From Acidobacteriota bacterium (GTDB lineage Bacteria; Acidobacteriota; Blastocatellia; Pyrinomonadales; Pyrinomonadaceae), in contig JAIVGV010000132.1 of NCBI GenBank assembly GCA_020201365.1, positions 1 through 5,493 of the forward strand: DNA of 5,493 nucleotides, given 5' to 3'. The translations under genes were made by a program, and so were the position numbers. A model generated the notes under the pieces. That model did no database searches, was not told where the DNA came from, and saw nothing but the letters and a program-made list of their open reading frames with translations. Numbering within the stretch: position 1 is the stretch's first letter; every line of letters begins with the position of its first letter. Below, piece by piece: positions 1 to 5,086 of the stretch.

Positions 1-7
1 CGTTTTA

Positions 8-23
8 GGATCACCTCCTTTCC
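8..23 (-). promoter_or_regulatory. Perfect extended Shine-Dalgarno for a gene starting left of the window
   Basis: Read on the minus strand, these bases are GGAAAGGAGGTGATCC. The last 14 bases are a full complement of the conserved 3' tail of 16S rRNA (GGATCACCTCCTTT), far longer than the usual 4-6 base match. Only seven bases (TAAAACG) remain before the window edge, so the start codon should lie at or just beyond the edge, at normal spacing. It lies about 10 bases downstream of the expected start of transcription from the promoter at 36-64. The gene itself is not visible; the combination implies very efficient translation initiation. Confidence 0.75.
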
Positions 24-35
24 AGTGTTGGGGCG

Positions 36-64
36 ATCATAAACGACGACAAATTGTGCGTCAA
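36..64 (-). promoter_or_regulatory. Strong sigma70-type promoter, minus strand
   Basis: On the minus strand there is a -35 hexamer TTGACG (plus-strand 59-64), a spacer of exactly 17 bases, and a -10 hexamer TATGAT (plus-strand 36-41). Each hexamer matches the bacterial consensus at five of six positions. Transcription should start near base 28-30, giving a leader of about 29 bases that carries the extended Shine-Dalgarno at 8-23. The promoter begins about ten bases after the hutI stop, so the next gene leftward has its own promoter and need not depend on hutI transcription. The local AT-richness contrasts with the surrounding coding DNA and supports a real regulatory site. Confidence 0.65.
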
Positions 65-73
65 GCGGTAATT

Positions 74-1354
74 TCACACACCATCTTGTAGCCTCGCCGC
101 GCCGCGCGAAAACACGCGGCGACCGCCGACGAAGACCTCGCGCGCGTGCTCGACGCCGAAGAAGTAAGCCAGCTCGCGGTAGTCCGCGCAGTCGTGGATG
201 ACAAAATCGGCGAGCTTGCCCGCTTCGAGCGATCCGAGTTCGTGCCCGCGTCTCAGGCTATGCGCCGCGTTGATCGTCGCGGCGGTCACGCCCTCGGCGG
301 GCGTCATCTTCAAGTGCGTCGCGGCGAGCGAGAGCGCCATCGTCATCGAGGGCGTGGGCGAGGAGCCGGGGTTGAAGTCAGTGGCGAGGACGACGGCGAG
401 CCCCGCCCCGATCATCTCGCGCGCCGCCGGGTACTTCGTCGCGCCGAGCGCGTAAACCGAGCACGGCAGCAGCACCGGCTGCACGTCCGCCGACTTCAAC
501 GCGGCGATGCCCGCGGCGTCCGCGTGCTCCAAGTGATCCGCCGTCGCCGCGCGAACCTCCGCCGCGAGCCGCGCGCCGCCCGAAAGCGAGAGCTGATCGG
601 CGTGGACGCGCAAGCCCAAGCCGCGCGCGCGCGCCGCCCCGAGGATGCGGCGCGACTCCTCGACCGCGAAGACGCGCTCCTCGCAGAACACGTCGCAGAA
701 CTCCGCGAGCCCTGCGTCGGCGACGCGCGGCAGCATCTCTTCGACGACGAGCCTGACGTAATCGTCGCGCCGCGCGCGGTACTCTTCCGCGATGTCGTGC
801 GCGCCGAGGAACGTCCCGACATAGCGCAGGCTCCCCTCTTCGCCGAGCCGCCGGATCGCGCGCAGCATCTTCAACTCGTCCTCGACCGAAAGCCCGTAGC
901 CCGACTTCGCCTCGACAGTCGTCGTCCCCGCCCGTAAAAACCAGTTCCGATAGCGACGCGACACGGCGACGAGTTCGTCTTCGCTCGCCTCGCGAGTCTT
1001 CCGCACGGTCGCGCGGATGCCGCCGCCCCGTGCGGCGATCTCCTGATACGTCTCGCCGCGCGCGCGCCGCTCGAACTCGTCGGCGCGCGTGCCCGCGAAG
1101 ACCGGGTGCGTGTGCGCGTCCACGAAGCCGGGCAGCACGACGCGACCGCCCGCGTCAACCACCTCGCAGTCGCCCTCGATCAGAGGCTCGATCTCTGTGC
1201 GTGCGCCGACGCGCTTGATCCTCTCTCCGCGCACGAGCATCGCGCCGTCTTCGATGATCGCAAGCTCGCGCAGCTCGGCGCCGACCCGCGGACGGCGCGC
1301 GCCCGCGAGCGTGACGAGCTGTGAGCAGTTGATGACGGCGAGCGCGTCTGCCAT
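74..1354 (-). CDS. hutI: Imidazolonepropionase (imidazolone-5-propionate hydrolase)
   Basis: A 426-residue cytosolic metal-dependent amidohydrolase, EC 3.5.2.7. It carries out the third step of histidine breakdown, opening 4-imidazolone-5-propanoate to N-formimidoyl-L-glutamate. Length is normal for HutI. Visible signatures are the PGFVDAHTHPVFAGTR block with metal-binding HxH (His81, His83), EAKSGYGL (148-155), HADQ with His251, DHLEH (His274), and ATDFNPGSSPT with Asp326; these match the HutI branch of the amidohydrolase superfamily. The reading frame stays open well upstream, but the chosen ATG begins the typical N-terminal beta strands, and upstream codons overlap the preceding gene in another frame. 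No Shine-Dalgarno precedes the ATG (CAAGCCCC), and the preceding gene stops only 20 bases upstream, so translational coupling is likely. No hutH, hutU or hutG is in view. Confidence 0.96.
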   Translation of the reverse strand: MADALAVINCSQLVTLAGARRPRVGAELRELAIIEDGAMLVRGERIKRVGARTEIEPLIEGDCEVVDAGGRVVLPGFVDAHTHPVFAGTRADEFERRARGETYQEIAARGGGIRATVRKTREASEDELVAVSRRYRNWFLRAGTTTVEAKSGYGLSVEDELKMLRAIRRLGEEGSLRYVGTFLGAHDIAEEYRARRDDYVRLVVEEMLPRVADAGLAEFCDVFCEERVFAVEESRRILGAARARGLGLRVHADQLSLSGGARLAAEVRAATADHLEHADAAGIAALKSADVQPVLLPCSVYALGATKYPAAREMIGAGLAVVLATDFNPGSSPTPSMTMALSLAATHLKMTPAEGVTAATINAAHSLRRGHELGSLEAGKLADFVIHDCADYRELAYFFGVEHAREVFVGGRRVFSRGAARLQDGV

Positions 1355-1374
1355 GGGGCTTGCGTGTGTTGCCG

Positions 1375-1887
1375 TTACTGGGTCGCGGAGGTCGTCGTGT
1401 CGAGGGCGATGCGCCAGCCCGCGCTGGTCTTGCGGAAGATGAGCGTGAAGCGACCGTGCGGCGCGTCGTTCGCGCGCGTCAGTTGCCAGCGCCCGGTGGC
1501 GACGGCGTAGAAGGGGCTCAGGGGTTTGATGTCGAGATCGTCGAAGCGAAGCGCGCCCATCTTCTCGCGCGTGTCGTAGGATTTTTTGTAGCGGTCGAGG
1601 ACGGTCTGCCAGCCGCGCGTGAGGTTGTCGCCGGAGACGAACGTGGTCTGATCGCTGCGCTCGTAGCCGTCCATGTAGCCCTCTATGTCGCCGCGGTTCC
1701 ACGCCGCGGCTTGGGCGTCGAGCACGGCGCGGATCGCGGCGGCGTTCTCCGCGTTCGCCCTCTCGCCTTCGGGCGGCTGCGCGCAGGACGACAGCGCCGC
1801 GGCGGCGGCGACGGCAACGCACGCGAGCGACGCGGCGAGCGATCTGGCGTTCGTGAACGCAAAGGTTGATCTCGATCCGGACTTCAT
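1375..1887 (-). CDS. DUF4440/SnoaL-like (NTF2-fold) lipoprotein
   Basis: A 170-residue protein with a basic N-terminus, a hydrophobic alanine-rich segment (about 18-33) and a lipobox-like ALSSC ending at Cys35, suggesting export and lipid attachment. The mature part (about 45-165) looks like a DUF4440/NTF2-like cone-shaped domain. It has the opening helix AIRAVLDAQAAAWNRGDIEG, a middle GWQTVLDRYKKSY, and closing strands GRFTLIFRKTSAGWRIALDT. Members of this family include ketosteroid-isomerase-like enzymes and many proteins of unknown ligand, so no reaction is assigned. The frame extends to 2085, but the ATG at 1887 is preceded by AGGTGAG six bases upstream and starts a proper signal sequence, so it is preferred. 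The gene sits 20 bases before hutI and 94 bases after the carboxylesterase gene, in the same direction. Confidence 0.85.
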   Translation of the reverse strand: MKSGSRSTFAFTNARSLAASLACVAVAAAAALSSCAQPPEGERANAENAAAIRAVLDAQAAAWNRGDIEGYMDGYERSDQTTFVSGDNLTRGWQTVLDRYKKSYDTREKMGALRFDDLDIKPLSPFYAVATGRWQLTRANDAPHGRFTLIFRKTSAGWRIALDTTTSATQ

Positions 1888-1981
1888 TGGCGTCTCACCT
1901 CGCTCAAGCTTCCCGTCGGCGCGCGACAGCTTTCGGCGTCCCGCGCGGGATTGTCCCCAAGCGCGGCGCGGGCATCTCGCC
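1888..1981. other. 94-base gap between the esterase and lipoprotein genes
   Basis: This short gap holds the AGGTGAG ribosome binding site for the lipoprotein gene (minus strand, 1894-1900) and a perfect 12-base palindrome TCCCGCGCGGGA at 1939-1950. I see no convincing -35/-10 pair and no terminator with a T-run. The three minus-strand genes could therefore form one transcript, but a promoter in GC-rich DNA could be missed by eye. Confidence 0.4.
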
Positions 1982-2686
1982 TCACGCGGCGGCGCGCGAC
2001 GCGAGCCACGCGCGCACGCGCTCGCGCATCGCGGGCACGAACTCGTGCCCCGCGTCGAAGGACTCAAACTCCACGTCGCGCGCACGCGCCCTCAGCCTCC
2101 CCGCGTAGTCGGCGACCCGTTCGGGCGGGTAGAACTCGTCGCGCGCGCCCGCGAGGTGGAGCACGCAGGCTGCGGTCGGCTTGTAGAGCGCGCTCGTCTC
2201 CCAGTCGCCGGGCAGCCCGCCGCAGACGCCGATGACGCCACGCAAAATGTCTGCGTGCGTGAAGGCGAAGCGGTAGTTGAGCGCGCACGTCTGCGAGAAG
2301 CCGAAGAGGAAGACGCGACTCGGATCGGCGATCTCCTCATCAACCAATGTTGCAATCAGATCGAGCAGCGCGCGGTGGTGCAGCGCGACCGACTCCTCTG
2401 GGCGGAAGTTCGTCAGCCACCCGAAGCCGTAGCGCAGCGGCGCGCCCTTCTCTTTCGGCTCTTTCAAGTGCTGATGAATCCCCTGCAGCGCCGCGACGGC
2501 GAAGCCTTCCGGCGCGAACTCGCGCGCCTCGCGCATCATCCAGCCCTTGTTGCTCCCGTAGCCGTGCAGCGCGACGAGGAGCGGCGCGGGCGCACTCGAC
2601 TGCGGCGCGAACAGGTCGTAGTAAACCTTCGTCTCGACGGCGACGGCGCGGTCGGTTTGCAGTCGCTCGTCTGTCGAGTTCGTCAT
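1982..2686 (-). CDS. Alpha/beta hydrolase, phospholipase/carboxylesterase family
   Basis: A 234-residue protein without a signal peptide, so probably cytosolic. It resembles the phospholipase/carboxylesterase (predicted esterase, YpfH-like) branch of alpha/beta hydrolases. The oxyanion-loop motif is LLVALHGYGSN (HGYG at 41-44). The nucleophile elbow is FLFGFSQT with Ser131, the acid is Asp183 in AGARDEFYP, and the base is His214 in DAGHEFV. The order and spacing fit an intact catalytic triad. The natural ester substrate cannot be read from the sequence. The ATG has no clear Shine-Dalgarno; a candidate promoter lies at 2707-2735, which would give a leader of only about 14 bases. It is the first of three co-directional genes ending in hutI, but no functional link to histidine breakdown is evident. 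Confidence 0.9.
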   Translation of the reverse strand: MTNSTDERLQTDRAVAVETKVYYDLFAPQSSAPAPLLVALHGYGSNKGWMMREAREFAPEGFAVAALQGIHQHLKEPKEKGAPLRYGFGWLTNFRPEESVALHHRALLDLIATLVDEEIADPSRVFLFGFSQTCALNYRFAFTHADILRGVIGVCGGLPGDWETSALYKPTAACVLHLAGARDEFYPPERVADYAGRLRARARDVEFESFDAGHEFVPAMRERVRAWLASRAAA

Positions 2687-2706
2687 ACGCGGGTTCGTTC
2701 GCGGCG

Positions 2707-2735
2707 AGTCTAGACGTAATCATGCCGCCGCTCAA
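2707..2735 (-). promoter_or_regulatory. Candidate promoter for the carboxylesterase gene
   Basis: On the minus strand TTGAGC (plus-strand 2730-2735) and TAGACT (plus-strand 2707-2712) are separated by 17 bases. Each matches the sigma70 consensus at four of six positions. Predicted transcription starts near base 2700, leaving a leader of about 14 bases before the ATG at 2686, which fits the lack of a Shine-Dalgarno. This is a judgement by eye and only moderately supported. Confidence 0.4.
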
Positions 2736-2749
2736 GCGCAAAGAAATTA

Positions 2750-2815
2750 ACCACGGAGTGCACGGGGGCACACGCGGGTCTGAAATCCTCCGTGTGCCCC
2801 CGCGCCCTCCGTGGT
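2750..2815. repeat. Long intergenic hairpin repeat of the ACCACGGAG type
   Basis: Two 25-base arms (2750-2774 and 2791-2815) are inverted copies of each other, differing at only two positions, around a 16-base centre (2775-2790). The outer nine bases (ACCACGGAG / CTCCGTGGT) and the inner twelve (CGGGGGCACACG / CGTGTGCCCCCG) pair perfectly. Sequences of this 'accacggag...cacgg' style recur between genes in many environmental bacteria and are known for giving spurious peptides such as NHGVHGG or PPCTPWLIS, which both occur when this stretch is translated. That kinship comes from memory, not a search. It lies between two divergent genes, so it is not a simple end-of-operon terminator, and no T-run follows it on either strand. 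Confidence 0.8.
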
Positions 2816-2851
2816 GAGTTCTTCCTTGCCCCGCACCCAACCGCGAACTGT

Positions 2852-2857
2852 TATAGT
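2852..2857 (+). promoter_or_regulatory. -10 box (TATAGT) very close to the start codon
   Basis: TATAGT lies eight bases before the ATG at 2866, in a short AT-rich patch. Transcription would begin at or next to the ATG, giving a leaderless or nearly leaderless message. This agrees with the absence of any Shine-Dalgarno before the gene. A -35 is weak: TTGCCC at 2826-2831 is 20 bases upstream, which is longer than ideal. Confidence 0.45.
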
Positions 2858-2865
2858 TTGCGCCG

Positions 2866-3888
2866 ATGCACGGGCTCACGAAGATCGTCGTCTATTCGCT
2901 CATCGCCACCTGCGCGATCATCGCGAGCGTCTATTTAAGCTGGTGGCTGCGCTCGCGCTACCTCGCGCTCACGGCGAAGCGTCGGCGCGTGCGCGCGGAC
3001 GTGCGCGTGCTGTGGGCTGAGCCGGGAGAGGTTGAAGAGCTGGACTTCGCCGCGGGCGCGGGCGGGCGCGACGGCGCGCCGCAGCCGCCTTTCCGCTTCG
3101 TCGCGGAGCACGAGACGGGGACGAGCCCGTGCCTGTCGGTCGAGGACGCGCGCCGCCGCGTGTGGCGCGTGAAGTGGGGCGACGAGGTGAAGTCGGAAGT
3201 CTTCGCGGCGCGGCTCGCGTGGGCTTGCGGCTACTTCGTCGAGCGCTGCCACTACGTCGCCGAAGGACGCATCGAGGGCGAGTACAGCTTGACGCGAGCG
3301 CGCGAGTGCGTCGGCGAGGACTGCACGTTCAGAGACGCGCGCTTCGAGCTGGACGAGGCGGGCGTGCGAAAACTGTTCGACGAGCACGGCTGGGCTTGGG
3401 ACGACAACCCGTTCGTGGGGACGCACGAGCTGGCGGGCTTGAAGATTCTGCTGATGCTCACGTCGAACTGGGACAATAAGGACGTGCGCGATCTCGCGCG
3501 CGGCTCGAACACCGCCGTCTTCGAGCACCGGCTCGCCGACGGCACAATCGAGGCGCGCTACCTCGTGATTGATTGGGGCGCTTCGATGGGTCGCTGGGGC
3601 GATCCCTTCACGCGCACGAAGTGGGACTGCCACGGCTTCGCCGCCCAGACGCCCGACTTCCTCGCCCGCGACGCCGACGGCACGCTCCGCTGGGGCTACG
3701 TCGGTCAGCGCACCGACGACGCGCGCGAAGGCGTCACAGAGGCAGACGTGCGCTGGCTCTACCACTACCTCAGCCGCATCACCGACGCGCAACTCCGCGC
3801 CGCCCTCCGCTCCAGCGGCGCGACCGACGAAGAGACCGACTGCTTCACCCGCGCCCTGCGCGAGCGCATCGAGCAGCTTCGGCTGTAA
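2866..3888 (+). CDS. Single-pass membrane protein with a possible divergent kinase-like domain
   Basis: A 340-residue protein I cannot place in a named family. It has one membrane segment (about 7-28) followed by a strongly basic stretch (RSRYLALTAKRRRVR, 29-43). By the positive-inside rule the large C-terminal domain would be cytoplasmic. The domain has a VWRVKWGDEVKSEVFAARLAWACGYF block (99-124), then NPFVGTHELAGLKILLML, SNWDNKD (200-206), and YLVIDWGASMG (232-242). Lys103 and Glu111, then Asp203/Asp206 and Asn215, then Asp236 in an 'IDWG' motif appear in the order of the ATP-lysine, helix-C glutamate, catalytic loop and DFG aspartate of kinase-fold enzymes such as HipA or Fam20C. This kinase reading is inference only. 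Eight cysteines are present. It stands alone, divergent from the esterase gene, with a likely leaderless start. Confidence 0.85.
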   Translation: MHGLTKIVVYSLIATCAIIASVYLSWWLRSRYLALTAKRRRVRADVRVLWAEPGEVEELDFAAGAGGRDGAPQPPFRFVAEHETGTSPCLSVEDARRRVWRVKWGDEVKSEVFAARLAWACGYFVERCHYVAEGRIEGEYSLTRARECVGEDCTFRDARFELDEAGVRKLFDEHGWAWDDNPFVGTHELAGLKILLMLTSNWDNKDVRDLARGSNTAVFEHRLADGTIEARYLVIDWGASMGRWGDPFTRTKWDCHGFAAQTPDFLARDADGTLRWGYVGQRTDDAREGVTEADVRWLYHYLSRITDAQLRAALRSSGATDEETDCFTRALRERIEQLRL

Positions 3889-3896
3889 CGCGGGCG

Positions 3897-3919
3897 CACC
3901 TCAAAGGAACATTGAGGTG
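3897..3919 (+). terminator. Hairpin after the membrane protein gene, possible terminator
   Basis: CACCTCAA (3897-3904) and TTGAGGTG (3912-3919) form a perfect eight-base stem around a seven-base loop, starting eight bases after the stop codon. No T-run follows, so it is not a classical intrinsic terminator. It could act as a 3' end stabiliser or a weak terminator. Its right arm also overlaps the -35 element proposed for the next gene. Confidence 0.4.
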
Positions 3920-3941
3920 ACTCTGCACATAGGGGTATGAT
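3912..3941 (+). promoter_or_regulatory. Candidate promoter of the secreted hydrolase gene
   Basis: TTGAGG (3912-3917) and TATGAT (3936-3941) are 18 bases apart; the -10 matches consensus at five of six positions and the -35 at four. Transcription would begin near 3948, giving a leader of about 64 bases to the TTG start at 4012. The -10 overlaps the two ATG codons at 3937 and 3940, which argues against either being the translation start. Confidence 0.45.
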
Positions 3942-3996
3942 GCGGAATCATCCCGCACAAACAGTAGCTCGGACTGACGACTTGCACGTTTCAACA

Positions 3997-4003
3997 GGGA
4001 GGA
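3997..4003 (+). promoter_or_regulatory. Ribosome binding site that decides a TTG start
   Basis: GGGAGGA is a strong Shine-Dalgarno, eight bases before TTG 4012. It is much better than the AGGGGT that abuts the ATG at 3937. The protein from TTG opens with a textbook signal peptide, so this site fixes the start. Confidence 0.7.
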
Positions 4004-4011
4004 AACTTATA

Positions 4012-5043
4012 TTGAAGGGGGCACGATCCTTGCCGCTGATCACCTTTCTGTTCTTGTGCGCCCTGAGCGCGGCGGCACAGAGCGACATTAGAAATGACGG
4101 CGCTGTCGTTGAGCAAGTGCCGTGCGCGCCGAATACGGTGGGCACATACGAACAGTATTTGGAATCTGCTAAACGCGCGTTCGCGGATGAGGTCGAAACC
4201 GCCAAGCGGGCGGGCTTTAAGATGGAGATGCCCGCCAATTTCACGGCGCACCTGCTGGGTAAAGAGGAGTTTGAGCGCGAGAAGGCTTACGCGGGATTCG
4301 AGTGCCGGCGGATTACGTACATGAGCGATGGCTTGAAGGTCGCGGGCTTCATCTGGAAGCCGAAGAACACGGAAGGTAAAAAGCTGCCGCTCATCATCGT
4401 CAATCACGGCGGCAACGGCGATTCAGGCAAGCTGACGCCGTGGGCGCAGTTCGGCTATTACCGCTACGTCTCAAGCGGCTTCGTCGTCATCGGCCCGCAG
4501 TACCGCGGCGTCGGCGGCGGCGAAGGGCGCGACGAGTTCGGCGGCGCAGACCTGCACGACGTGCTGAACCTCATCCCGCTCGCACGCTCGCTCGGCTACG
4601 TGGACATGAATAACGTCTTCATGCTCGGCGCGTCGCGCGGCGGGATGATGACTTACCTCGCGCTCAAGGATAACGCCCCGGTGAACGCCGCGGCGGTCAT
4701 CAGCGGCATGGCGGATTTAATAAGCACGGACAAAGAACGCCCTGTGATGGTTAATGTTTACAAACGCCTGATCCCTGATTTCGAGAAGCGCGGCGAAGAG
4801 TCGCTGCGCGAGCGCTCCGCCGTGTATTGGGCGGGCAAAATCAACGCGCCGGTGTTGCTGCTGCACGGCACGGCGGATTGGCGCGTGAGCACGAGCCAGG
4901 TGTTAGCCTTAGCCCAGAAGCTGCAAGAGAGCGGAAAGACTTACGAGCTGATCGTCTATGCCAACGACGATCACGGCGTGCCGCTTAACCGCGAGGACGC
5001 CGACAGAAGGATTGTCGAGTGGTTCCGAATGCACATGAAGTAA
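4012..5043 (+). CDS. Secreted alpha/beta hydrolase, prolyl oligopeptidase (S9)/dienelactone hydrolase type
   Basis: A 343-residue protein read from TTG. It starts with a signal peptide: basic MKGAR, hydrophobic LPLITFLFLCALS, and a likely cut at SAAA/Q near residue 22. A helical-looking region (about 35-100) precedes the hydrolase fold. Motifs are the oxyanion loop VNHGGNGDSG (131-134 is HGG with its preceding Asn), GPQYRGVGGGEG, the nucleophile elbow GASRGG with Ser208, Asp289 in LLLHGTADWRV, and His321 in NDDHGVP. This is an intact triad of the S9/DLH-like class. It lacks the beta-propeller of full prolyl oligopeptidases, so peptide or ester substrates are both possible. An upstream in-frame ATG at 3937 would add 25 residues before the signal peptide and lies in the likely -10 box. 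Its first third uses more A/T-ending codons than neighbouring genes. Confidence 0.88.
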   Translation: MKGARSLPLITFLFLCALSAAAQSDIRNDGAVVEQVPCAPNTVGTYEQYLESAKRAFADEVETAKRAGFKMEMPANFTAHLLGKEEFEREKAYAGFECRRITYMSDGLKVAGFIWKPKNTEGKKLPLIIVNHGGNGDSGKLTPWAQFGYYRYVSSGFVVIGPQYRGVGGGEGRDEFGGADLHDVLNLIPLARSLGYVDMNNVFMLGASRGGMMTYLALKDNAPVNAAAVISGMADLISTDKERPVMVNVYKRLIPDFEKRGEESLRERSAVYWAGKINAPVLLLHGTADWRVSTSQVLALAQKLQESGKTYELIVYANDDHGVPLNREDADRRIVEWFRMHMK

Positions 5044-5086
5044 CCTATTGTACGCTCTTGCTGTGAGCCTACCTTGAAGGATGCAT

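Noticed and set aside
8..22. Plus-strand match to the conserved 3' end of 16S rRNA (GGATCACCTCCTTTC).
   Set aside because: The bases before it (CGTTTTA) do not match the conserved GCGGYT that precedes this tail in 16S rRNA. A minus-strand promoter stands at the right distance, so it reads as a Shine-Dalgarno instead.
1355..1822. N-terminal extension of HutI by 156 codons.
   Set aside because: The extension is the lipoprotein gene read in the wrong frame, is arginine-rich, and HutI has its normal length from the ATG at 1354.
1685..2713. A 342-codon open frame on the plus strand.
   Set aside because: It lies opposite the esterase and lipoprotein genes, has an arginine-rich composition without domain motifs, and is a mirror frame typical of GC-rich coding DNA.
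2750..2815. A single CRISPR repeat or an attachment site.
   Set aside because: There is only one inverted pair, no direct repeats with spacers, and no integrase or cas gene nearby.
2340..2879. Open frames on both strands across the divergent intergenic region.
   Set aside because: Their translations contain the peptides typical of the hairpin repeat and shadow frames of the esterase; there is no sign of a real product.
2935..3792. A 285-codon open frame on the minus strand.
   Set aside because: It is antisense to the membrane protein gene, rich in Arg, Ala and Val, and has no recognisable motifs or ribosome binding site; a shadow frame.
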